A stretch of DNA of 64,000 nt from assembly GCF_020526085.1 (NCBI RefSeq), contig NZ_CP084874.1, forward strand, positions 3,286,001-3,350,000. Direction: 5' to 3'. The stretch is from Klebsiella africana (GTDB lineage: Bacteria > Pseudomonadota > Gammaproteobacteria > Enterobacterales > Enterobacteriaceae). Made by a program: the position numbers and the translations under genes. This document shows, piece by piece, positions 44,649 through 56,800 of this stretch. Within the stretch, counting starts at the first letter, position 1; every line of letters begins with the position of its first letter. The notes below the pieces were generated by a model. That model was not told the DNA's origin and made no database searches. It worked only from the letters and a program-made list of their open reading frames with translations.

Positions 44649-45608
44649 CTATTTTTTCTCTGCCACCACCGCGGCCAACGCCTGACAGATCGCCTCATTA
44701 AATTGCGGACTGCGCTGCTGAGCTTCAGACCAGCGGATGTTCGCCTGATTTAACTGCCGCGACTGTGCCACGCTGCCCTGCGCCAACTGATTAAAAAACG
44801 GCGCTAGCATTGCTCCCCCCTTCACTTCCTGCGCTATTAAAACTGGCGAACCGTCGCTGTAACGAAAACGCTGTGCTGCGGCGGGGATAGCGACATCAGC
44901 AAAATGTGCTTGCGCAAAGCTCGCCCAGTAATTCGCGGCGTTATAACCCCGGGTAAAATTACTGTCGCAATGAGGAAGTGGAGAGAGCCGCCGGGTATTT
45001 TTCTCGGGCGCTTTAAAGCTGTTCTCCATCCATCGCGCCATTCCCTCCAGATACCATTTTTGTTTAAAAACGGCATAGCCATACTGATAAAGATGGAAAA
45101 ATTCATGAGCTGGCGTAATGTTACGCGCCGGTTCCAGCGCGGCATTCAATACAAACTTTAAACCGCAAGGCAACTGCCTGCCGTCACTCATCGTTTCTGC
45201 CGCCACGCGATCGAAGGCCAAACCATTTCCTTTCGGCAGTTGCAGCATATAGACATTGATTTGCCTGGCCTGAGCATAGATCTTTTGCTGTAACGGAAAG
45301 CGAAGGCCAAGCACACTGGAATAGAGGTATTTAGCGGCCTGTAGTTGCCCGGCAATATCTTTGATACTGTCAGGGACGCCACTGCCTGAGCTGTCGTACT
45401 GATATTTGAGGGCGTCTCGCCCTTGCAGGCTATAAAAAATATGGAAATCATCTTCAACATATTCTTTTTCGAGACGATGATTAAGTAATATTGAACCTTT
45501 GACGCAGCGGGATTCCTGCACCATTTCATCGGCCGCCGCGGACGGCAAACAAAACACCGCTGACAGATAAATTGCGCACCATACCGCTCCTGCTCTGCTA
45601 TATCGCAA
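44649..45608 (-). CDS. Secreted HExxH zinc metallopeptidase-like protein of the adhesin locus
   Basis: 319 residues. N-terminal signal peptide with predicted cleavage near SAAADE (about residue 26). A zinc-protease core follows: PAHEFFHLYQYG (HExxH near residue 168), and about 20 residues later WYLEGMARWMENSF, whose Glu fits the third ligand of a gluzincin. No family name can be given with certainty. Translation appears to start at TTG (45608) with AGAGG 8 nt upstream; no ATG is near. It is the last gene of the adhesin/secretion locus, 62 bp after the glycosyltransferase and past a hairpin. Possible jobs: processing or releasing the surface adhesin, or cleaving host glycoproteins. Confidence 0.75.
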   Translation of the reverse strand: MRYSRAGAVWCAIYLSAVFCLPSAAADEMVQESRCVKGSILLNHRLEKEYVEDDFHIFYSLQGRDALKYQYDSSGSGVPDSIKDIAGQLQAAKYLYSSVLGLRFPLQQKIYAQARQINVYMLQLPKGNGLAFDRVAAETMSDGRQLPCGLKFVLNAALEPARNITPAHEFFHLYQYGYAVFKQKWYLEGMARWMENSFKAPEKNTRRLSPLPHCDSNFTRGYNAANYWASFAQAHFADVAIPAAAQRFRYSDGSPVLIAQEVKGGAMLAPFFNQLAQGSVAQSRQLNQANIRWSEAQQRSPQFNEAICQALAAVVAEKK

Positions 45609-45633
45609 GGTACCGCCTCTCTGGATGTCACCC

Positions 45634-45660
45634 GCCCCGGTAAAATACTTTTACCGGGGC
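45634..45660 (-). terminator. Perfect hairpin between glycosyltransferase and metallopeptidase genes
   Basis: 12-bp perfect stem GCCCCGGTAAAA/TTTTACCGGGGC with a 3-nt loop, 10 bp past the glycosyltransferase stop. No T-run follows on the minus strand, so it may weaken rather than stop read-through to the metallopeptidase gene. Confidence 0.65.
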
Positions 45661-45670
45661 AGAAACGTTC

Positions 45671-48829
<3,159 letters not shown>

Positions 48830-48858
48830 TCACCAAACATAAAGCCAACTAGCGGGTG

Positions 48859-50079
48859 TTACCTTTCTCTCAGCGCTTCTTTTGCCCTATTAAATGGTTT
48901 CACCAAATAATCCATAACCGTCTTCTCTCCGGTTTTAATATCAACCGTAGCGATCATCCCTGGACCTATTAAAAAACGCTTACCGCGTTTATTTTCCAGA
49001 TAGTTATGATCGGTACGGATAAACACCCGATAATAGTAAACATCAGGTTTTGCCTCGTCCTGAATCGTGTCGGGAGATATCGTTTCGACAACACCATTGA
49101 GAGCGCCATAGATGGCATAATCATAGGCGGTAATTTTTACCAGCGCCTTCTGATCGGGATGAATAAATGCAATATCGCGCGGAGAAATCCGCGCTTCAAT
49201 CAACAATCTACCATCAATGGGGACGATATCCATCAGTTCACCGTTAGGCGCGATAACCCCGCCGATGGTATTCACTTTGATATTTTTGACGATCCCCTGC
49301 ACCGGTGAGCGCACGGTCAATCGAGCCACTGAATCTGCCCGGCCCTTAATCACTTCGGCAAGGCTGGCGACATCCGCATTGGCTTTTGACAACTGCTCGC
49401 GGGCATCGACATAGTAGCGAGTGTTGAGGTCAATTTTCTTTAGCTCAATATCGGCAGCCTGCTGGCGTAAACGAAGCACTTCAACATTACTGGCCGCACC
49501 GGTCTTAGCCAGCTTTTCATTTATCGCCAGCTCACTATTGACCAGCGATAACGACTGCTCCAGTTGCCGCATAGACTTCGTTAGCTGCTCCCTGCGACTG
49601 TGATAGAGGCGAGTTTCTTCCGCCAGTAGCCCCGGCCAGGCCTTCAACGATGGCGGAAAAATCAGCGGTTGGTTGTTCACCTCGGCGGTCAGGCGAATGC
49701 TTGCGGCTAATGACGCGCGATATTTTGCCTGACTTTCGCCAACATTGGATTCGCTGCGGGTCGGATCCAATCGTGCGACCACCTGGCCCGCGGCGACACG
49801 GCTGCCTTCGCGAACGTTCAGCTCAGTTAAGATCCCGCCGTCGAGCGTTTGCAACACCTGTTCGCGCGAGCTGGGGATCACTTTTCCGGTCCCGGTGGAT
49901 ACTTCATCAAGCGTGGCAAACCATGCCCAAACGCCTGTGACAACCAGCAGTAGCGCCAGTAAAGCGATCAGGCGGCGCGATTTAACCAGCTCGGCCTCAT
50001 CACGCTCGTTATCAGCCATCGCAGCAACCGGGTCGAGTTCCTTTACCAACGGGAAAATCGCAGCAGTGGGCTTATTCAT
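48859..50079 (-). CDS. HlyD-family periplasmic adaptor of the type I secretion system
   Basis: 406-residue membrane fusion protein. A cytoplasmic N-tail of about 35 residues, one membrane span (about 35-52), then the periplasmic part: lipoyl half (GILTELNVREGSRVAAGQVV), a coiled-coil hairpin (about 100-240; EETRLYHSRREQLTKSMRQL), the second lipoyl half (LTVRSPVQGIVKNIKVNTIG) and a beta-barrel (ISPRDIAFIHPDQKALVKIT). The C-terminal GMIATVDIKTGEKTVMDYLV is the HlyD/LapC signature. Start codon overlaps the ABC gene stop by 4 bp (ATGA coupling). Confidence 0.93.
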   Translation of the reverse strand: MNKPTAAIFPLVKELDPVAAMADNERDEAELVKSRRLIALLALLLVVTGVWAWFATLDEVSTGTGKVIPSSREQVLQTLDGGILTELNVREGSRVAAGQVVARLDPTRSESNVGESQAKYRASLAASIRLTAEVNNQPLIFPPSLKAWPGLLAEETRLYHSRREQLTKSMRQLEQSLSLVNSELAINEKLAKTGAASNVEVLRLRQQAADIELKKIDLNTRYYVDAREQLSKANADVASLAEVIKGRADSVARLTVRSPVQGIVKNIKVNTIGGVIAPNGELMDIVPIDGRLLIEARISPRDIAFIHPDQKALVKITAYDYAIYGALNGVVETISPDTIQDEAKPDVYYYRVFIRTDHNYLENKRGKRFLIGPGMIATVDIKTGEKTVMDYLVKPFNRAKEALRER

Positions 50080-52223
50080 ATGTTCACCACCTGAGCACGC
50101 GCTTTTTCTTGCTCAAACACCGTCGCTTTTGGCTTATCCAGCGCCAGCTGCCCGTCCTGAATAACCAGTATACGATCGACGATATTAAGCACCGCTGCTT
50201 TGTGAGTGGCGATGATTAACGTACGCTCTCCTGCCCAACGCGCCAGCTGCTCGACAAACGCTTTTTCTGTTCGTTCATCAAAGAATGAGGTGGGTTCATC
50301 CAGCAGAATAATATTGGGATCGCGGATGAGCGCTCGGGCCAGCAGCAGTGACTGCCGCTGCCCGCCGGAAAGCCCAAGCCCTCCCTCCATCACCAGATGT
50401 TCAAGCCCCATAGGCAGTTTGTTGACAAACTCCAGCGCACCGCACAGTTCCAGCACGTTCACCAGTTCATCATCGCTCGCCATAGGCCGTCCCAGGGTCA
50501 CATTTTCCCTTAATGTCCCATGAAATAACCGAGCCTCCTGCGTCAGTAGCGTGGCATTACGGCGAATATCCGCCAGATCGATTTGCGGCAGCGAAAGATC
50601 GTCAAGCCTTAGCTCGCCTGACGTCAACTCAACATTACCCATCATTGCCTGCAAAAGCGTTGATTTCCCGGCGCCAATGCGCCCCAGAACAGCTATTTTT
50701 TCCCCGGCTTTAATAGAAAGCTGTTTAATTCGCAGCGGTGCGGGGCCATTGTCTTTGCCGTAACGAAACTCAGCGTTGCGAAATTCATAATTGCCGTGCA
50801 GAACCGCTCGATGGATCCGCGGCTCATCCAGCCCCCCTTCTACCGGCAGCGCCATTAAATTATCCAGGCTTGCTTTCGCTACTTTCACCTGCTGCCAGCG
50901 AGCCAGTACCCCGCAGAGCGCCGTCATCGGGGCAACCATTCGACTGGACAGCATCGATGCCGCCACCATGGCGCCGGTCGTGATGTCGCCATTAATCACC
51001 AGCGGCGCCCCAACGGCCACTACGGCGGCATACAACAGGTTCTGGATCGACATGCCCCAGCTCACCAGCCCATGAGTGACTTTTCGGGTTTGAACTCCCG
51101 ATTCCGCTGTAATCGCCACATAGCTGTTCCATTGTTGCAAAAAGCGACTTTCTGCCTGCATCATTTTTATATCCGGCAGGCCCTGAATGCTTTCCACCAA
51201 AATAGCGTTGCGTAGCGTGCTTTCATGCTGATTTTTATTTGCCAGCTCAGCCAGTTTTTTCTGCAGTACCAATCCCGGTAACAGCATCAGGATAGTCGCA
51301 ACAGGCGCGATCCAACTCAGCCATGGCGAGACGATAAATAGCACAAGCTGAAAAAGCAGGAAAAAAGGTAAATCGGCAATGACCGTCATCATGGTCGAGG
51401 TCATCATTTCCCGTACCTGCTCTAGCTCGCGAATCTGGGAAATAAAGCTGCCCGTCGAGCGCGGCACAGCCGTATTTTTCAGCCGTAATGCGTGACCAAA
51501 TACGCGATCGGAGATACGAATATCCCCACGTTTTCCCAACAGGTCGGTCACGTGACCGCGGGTAATTTTCAGAACAAAATTGAACAATGCAGCAATTAAT
51601 ACGCCGCTAAACAAGACATATAACGTGGGATAGGATTGGGCCGGGATGACCCGATCATATACCTGCATGGAAAACAGGATACCGGCCAAAGCCAAAATAT
51701 TGATCGCCAGCGACGCCAGCATGACATGCGTATAGGGACGCCAATCTTTTAAAACGATCTTACGTAACCAGTCTGGCTGGAAGCGCGTGAGGTAGCTTTC
51801 AGTTCTAATATCTTTCTCCGGCGAGGCCGGACGAAAAGCCACAGTGAATTCAATTTCATCTAACAAGGGGTCAAGCGGACAGTGGCTTAGTAATGTGAGC
51901 TCTTTGACAAAACGGATCCCGACTGAGTTATGTAGATCGAAGCTTTCAATAATGCCAATCTGGCCATCTTTGAGCTGTACCACAAGCGGCAGCCGCCAGG
52001 CCGACATTTTCCGGTCATTGCCATTGAGAAATTGGCAATGCAATCCGGCATGACGGCATATGTGTTTAAGCGCATCAGGCAGCGTTTTTTGCGTCGCCCA
52101 CTCCGCCGCGGCATGGAGCGTCCCCGGTGAGTAACTTTGCCGATAATGGCTGGCGACAAAAGCCATAGCGTTAGCCCAATCCTGTAAATGCGGAATATCA
52201 CTGCGCTGGGGTTGTTCGCTCAT
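50076..52223 (-). CDS. Type I secretion ABC transporter (LapB-like) with degenerate C39 domain
   Basis: 715 residues. The N-terminal 1-150 region has the fold position of a C39 peptidase but no Cys where the catalytic one should be (AMAFVASHYRQSYSPGTL), so it is a substrate-binding C39-like domain as in transporters of RTX/Lap proteins. About six membrane spans lie in 165-450. The ATPase has GRIGAGKST (Walker A), LSGGQRQSLLLARAL (signature), IILLDEPTSFFD (Walker B) and IIATHK (H-loop). Coupled by 4-bp overlaps to both neighbours. It would export the giant adhesin unfolded through the TolC-like channel. Confidence 0.93.
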   Translation of the reverse strand: MSEQPQRSDIPHLQDWANAMAFVASHYRQSYSPGTLHAAAEWATQKTLPDALKHICRHAGLHCQFLNGNDRKMSAWRLPLVVQLKDGQIGIIESFDLHNSVGIRFVKELTLLSHCPLDPLLDEIEFTVAFRPASPEKDIRTESYLTRFQPDWLRKIVLKDWRPYTHVMLASLAINILALAGILFSMQVYDRVIPAQSYPTLYVLFSGVLIAALFNFVLKITRGHVTDLLGKRGDIRISDRVFGHALRLKNTAVPRSTGSFISQIRELEQVREMMTSTMMTVIADLPFFLLFQLVLFIVSPWLSWIAPVATILMLLPGLVLQKKLAELANKNQHESTLRNAILVESIQGLPDIKMMQAESRFLQQWNSYVAITAESGVQTRKVTHGLVSWGMSIQNLLYAAVVAVGAPLVINGDITTGAMVAASMLSSRMVAPMTALCGVLARWQQVKVAKASLDNLMALPVEGGLDEPRIHRAVLHGNYEFRNAEFRYGKDNGPAPLRIKQLSIKAGEKIAVLGRIGAGKSTLLQAMMGNVELTSGELRLDDLSLPQIDLADIRRNATLLTQEARLFHGTLRENVTLGRPMASDDELVNVLELCGALEFVNKLPMGLEHLVMEGGLGLSGGQRQSLLLARALIRDPNIILLDEPTSFFDERTEKAFVEQLARWAGERTLIIATHKAAVLNIVDRILVIQDGQLALDKPKATVFEQEKARAQVVNI

Positions 52224-53656
52224 GGTCGAATCTCCACGCCCTGAATTCTTTGGTTATCCAGAGCAAAAACGGCGCGCATTTTCCCTGTACTGAACAGACA
52301 ATCCAGTTCCAGATTTCGCAGTTGCGCTTCAGTTAATACCTGATTAAATTGCGCCTGATAAATTTCCTGATCGACGTTAAGCAGGTCGAGTAACGGACGC
52401 GTGCCGAGCTGTAAATATTGATCCTGATACAGGGCGCGGGTTTGTTCGCCAAGCAATTGCTGACGGCGCTGGATGGCGATAGATTGTTTCAGGTTTACCG
52501 CCTCGTCGCGGGAGGCGCTCAACTTCTGGCTGGCATCGAGTTGCGCGTTTCTGATCCCGGCATTTGCCGCGGAAAGCGTTTGCTGCGCCGCTTCGCGGGA
52601 GGCCGTTAGCGCGCCGCCCTGGTAGATCGGCATTTCTACTTTGACCCATGCCGAATACTGCGTTTTATTTAATACCGCGCTGTTGGCGTAATTATCATTG
52701 AGGTAATGCGTTACCTGAGGTTCCAGCGAGATTGTAGGCAACATTTGAGCGGTGGCATTATCTACCTGGGCTTGGGCCTGTGTAGCCTGGGCCAAAGCGG
52801 CGAGCACCGCTGGTACGGTTCGATAATCGATTTTACTAACGGCGCAGGCGGCATCCATAGCCTGCGGTACACTTTCGGTTACGGAGGTAATACTTCCGAG
52901 ACCAAGATACGTCGCCAGCGTTGCCTTCCAGCGCTCAAGCGCTGCCTGATACTGGATAAGCGTCGCCTGCGCGCCCTCAACGCGGGTATCCGTTTGCACA
53001 ACATCAGAAAGCGATGTCGCCCCGGCGTCGTTGCGCTGGCGAATAAGATCGCCAATATGCTTTAACGAATCGACCTGGGCCTGGGCTATTTTCACAAGCT
53101 TTTGATAACCCTGCAGCTGTACCACTGCCCCCGCGGTATCATGAGCCACCTGATCGATATTAAGCATGACCATCGCCTGCTGTTGGGCAACGGCAGCGTC
53201 CGCCGCTCTCACCGAACTGGAGACTTTGCCAAAGTCGTACAGCATTTGCGAAACAGAGACAACTAATGAGGGAGAATATCCAGAATCAGAGTAGGTATTA
53301 CTATACCCATTATTCATACCCGCATTAACCTGCGGATAATATTTGGCTTTCGCGACATCCACTTTTTGCACCTGCTCCTGGAGTTTACTCACCTGTTGAT
53401 TGATAGCAGGATGCCAATTGACTGCTGATTTTACTGCGGTGGCAATATCCAGTGGACCGGCAAGATGACTTTCAGGGTTGATAAGCTCTTCGCTATATCC
53501 GGCGACCTGCTGAGTATCGTTTAACCTCTGGGTGCTGATGCTAGTGGGCGGAAAGGAAAGTTCCTCTGCGTCAACCGTTAATGCCATGGAGATTGACAGG
53601 AAAATAATGCTGCAGTTGTAAACGCTGACCATCCCTTTCTTTTGAAATAGACGCAT
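52220..53656 (-). CDS. TolC-family outer-membrane channel (LapE-like)
   Basis: 478 residues with a signal peptide (MRLFQKKG, hydrophobic core, cleavage near VDAEE) and the two tandem outer-membrane-efflux repeats rich in Ala/Gln/Asn helices (AVNWHPAINQQVSKLQEQ, LSDVVQTDTRVEGAQATLIQ, GTRPLLDLLNVDQEIYQAQF). ATG at 53656 has AAGGG 8 nt upstream; an in-frame ATG at 53680 lacks one. Comparable to LapE/BapB-type channels dedicated to giant adhesins rather than housekeeping TolC. First of three overlapping secretion genes, 168 bp after the adhesin stop. Confidence 0.93.
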   Translation of the reverse strand: MRLFQKKGMVSVYNCSIIFLSISMALTVDAEELSFPPTSISTQRLNDTQQVAGYSEELINPESHLAGPLDIATAVKSAVNWHPAINQQVSKLQEQVQKVDVAKAKYYPQVNAGMNNGYSNTYSDSGYSPSLVVSVSQMLYDFGKVSSSVRAADAAVAQQQAMVMLNIDQVAHDTAGAVVQLQGYQKLVKIAQAQVDSLKHIGDLIRQRNDAGATSLSDVVQTDTRVEGAQATLIQYQAALERWKATLATYLGLGSITSVTESVPQAMDAACAVSKIDYRTVPAVLAALAQATQAQAQVDNATAQMLPTISLEPQVTHYLNDNYANSAVLNKTQYSAWVKVEMPIYQGGALTASREAAQQTLSAANAGIRNAQLDASQKLSASRDEAVNLKQSIAIQRRQQLLGEQTRALYQDQYLQLGTRPLLDLLNVDQEIYQAQFNQVLTEAQLRNLELDCLFSTGKMRAVFALDNQRIQGVEIRP

Positions 53657-53773
53657 AAAATTACCCTTCAGAAAGCACACTGAAAATATGGATATACTCT
53701 TTCCGCATCATTCTTTTTATTTAACGATAGCCCGTCGTTCCCCGATTGGTTTTTCCTTATCCTCTTTCGCGAC

Positions 53774-53808
53774 AAAAAATCGTAACGGCAGCACCTCCCT
53801 GTGCCGCC
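53774..53808 (-). terminator. Candidate terminator/attenuator after the giant adhesin gene
   Basis: On the minus strand, GGCGGCAC/GTGCTGCC pairs over 8 bp (one G-U) around AGGGAG, followed 7 nt later by six T (complement at 53774-53779). The gap between stem and T-run is longer than ideal. It lies in the 168-bp space before the secretion genes and may lower their expression relative to the adhesin. Confidence 0.5.
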
Positions 53809-53824
53809 ATTCTCATCAACTTAT

Positions 53825-56800
53825 TTAGTTCGAGTTATTGGTATCAATCAGCTCATCGAGCGAATTGATATGGACCCCCTGTAGCGTAATTAACGTCGCA
53901 GGTTGATGGGTGTTTCCACCTGTTCCATCGCGGTCAATAGACACCACGGTGTTTCCGCCGACATAACTCAGAGTTATATAGTTACCCAACGTATCACTGG
54001 AACCATCCCAGCCGACCAACAGCGCCGAAACATCGATGTGATCTCCCTGGGCAACCGAGAAGTCGCTCCAGGTATCGCTACCGTTGCCTCCGGTGTTGTC
54101 ATCCGCCAACAGGTTGTAAACCAGCGTATCGGCTCCCACACCCATGCTGAAGGTATCATCGTAAGCGGTACTATGAACGCTATCGTCATTGACGCTGCCG
54201 GCGATCTGCGGATGCAGATCGATCGTCAGATTCGCCGTCGAACTGCCGCCATCACTACTGATAAGGGTATAAGTAAATGTCTCCTTAGACGTTATTGCAT
54301 CGGTATTCACACCCCCGTTCAACTGATAGGTGTAACCACCTTGCCCATTAATGGTCAGGATCCCGTATTCACCATACAGCACCGCATTTCCATTAGATGC
54401 GCTGGTCCCCGTATCGTTAGTTACTGTGCCATCAGAATGGAAGGTCCAGTTGGTCGCAATACCCAGATTGTTTTCGCCACTTATCGTAAAGCCGCTATGC
54501 AGCGAACCAAGCGTGTCTGGTGTTCCATTCGCACCGGAACCGTCGAGAATATTCCCTGCCACAGATTGCCCGACCGTCAGATGCGCATCGGTATGGATCT
54601 CGGTTCCTGCCACGCTCGCTGACAGGTTGTAGGACATCGCCGTGCCGGCATGCATCGTATGACTAATACTCAGAGTATAATCACCTGCCGCCAGTTGTAC
54701 CGGGATGCCGCCGTTAACCATGTTCAGCGTCACAGTATCCGTATCCGCCGTCGAGCCGATGATGGCGATGTCATCCAGTGCCATACTCAAAGGCCCCGTC
54801 CAGACGGTGACATCTGTCATCACTCCGCCAACCATCACATGATGGACCAGAGTTACGGTTCCCAAGAGATCGCCATTCAGTAATGTCGAGCTACTGGTCC
54901 CGCTCAAATTGAGCTTGATAGAAGCGTTATCCACCTCCCGGCCTTCAGCGATGGTAAAGTTCTGACTGGTGACTTTCGCCGCCGATGTCGCATTGGCCGC
55001 TACTGCCGTGTTTGGCACTGCAAGATTGCTGACGCTTTGCGTCCAGGTAACCGACTGCATTGCCGTGGCCGCCGACAGGGAGGCGATATCATCAACCGCT
55101 ACCGGTGGCGTTGACTCAATGTTCATCGTCAGCGTAGTCGACGATGTATGACCCAGCCCATCCGTTATCGTGTAGGTGAAGACATCACTCTGACCCACCC
55201 CTGTTGTTCCATTAGCATGGTAACTATAACTACCGTCAGACTTGATTATCAGAGTACCGTATGTACCGTTAATCGTGACGCCGCCGGCAGTGACTGTTTC
55301 GATCTGCGATCCAAACTGAATGCTGCTTACGGTAATTCCATTACCTGTATCGCCAACATCGCCATCGCTATCGGTGTGCAGAACATTCCCCGTCACGTAT
55401 TTCGTCGAATCTGTCACCTCCATACTAATGCTGGTGCCCAAATTCAGATTCAGTATCGAACCAACCAATCCTCCTGTAGTCGGCGACGAAATAACAACCA
55501 TATAGTTACCGGCGCCAATTCTTTCAAATTCCCCTCCTCCCGCGTATTCAAGGCTTAATCCAAGGAAACCTGTCGGCGTTGCTGTAATTCCATCCTTAAT
55601 AACGCCGACTATCTGGTTAGTGTCGGTATTGATCAGAATGAGATCCAGGGTAACGGCGCCTAGCGCGATGCTAAGGGCAGTGGACCCCGAAACACCTAAC
55701 GTCACATCCTGTTCAGTCCCTTCAGCCACGACAAACTTAAAGCCATTGGTCGGAAGCGCGACATTCACGGTATTCAGTAGCGACAGGCCCGCCACCTGAA
55801 CGACATTGCCCCCCTGGATATCAAGATTATCTTCGACGTTGCCGACGTAATAAGCCTGCGTATCCGGATTAGCCTGGGCGGTCTCGACCTCCTGACCGAT
55901 ATTGATAGTCAGGGTGGTGGTTGATTGCAGCCCATTACCATCCGTAATGGTATAGGTAAATACATCCGCATTACCTGCCGACCCGGCCTTACCTGATGCC
56001 TGGTAGCTATAGCTGCCGTCAGCGTTAATAGTCAGTACGCCATAAGCACCCGTTACCGATATGGTGCCGCCATTCACTGAGAAAGTCTCACCTGCAGCAG
56101 TGGTGGCCGTTACCGACGTTACCGTAAGGTCGGTACCGCTATCGGCCATATCGCCGTTATCCGATCCCTCCAGCACATTGCCTGTAACGGTACTTCCGCT
56201 ATAACCGAGCGAATCGGTTACCGTTGCCTCGACAAAGGTGGCAACCCCCGCTCCCGCAAGCGTATTAATCAAGCTGACCAATACCCCATCAGAATTGGGT
56301 GAGGAAATCGCCAACGCATAGTTACCTGCCGGTAAGTTCTCGAAAGATGCCGTACCGCTATAAACCAGCCCACCAAGTAATGTCGCACTGATATTCACAC
56401 TTCCAGGGTCAATCGCGACAACTCGTCCAGTTGCGATATCAATCACCGAGAGGTCGGCCGTCAACGTATTTCCAGCGCCCAACAGATTGACTATCGACGT
56501 TAACAGCCCAGCCGTTGAAAGCAGAGACACGCCGCTGACATCAACCGTCATATCCTCTGTTGTGTTGCTGTCCACGTTGAAGCGGAAGCTACTGCCAGAC
56601 AACAGCGACACATTAATCGTGCTCAGCAGCGAGACGCCAACCAGTTGCGAGAGATTGCCTTCAGTACCATTAAGATTGCCGTACTGCTGCACAACCTCAG
56701 AACTATTGGTATCAGGTATTGCCTCAACGGAATCCGAATCACTGTCCGAATCGGAGTCGCTGTCGGAGTCAGAATCGCTGTCCGAATCGGAGTCGCTGTC

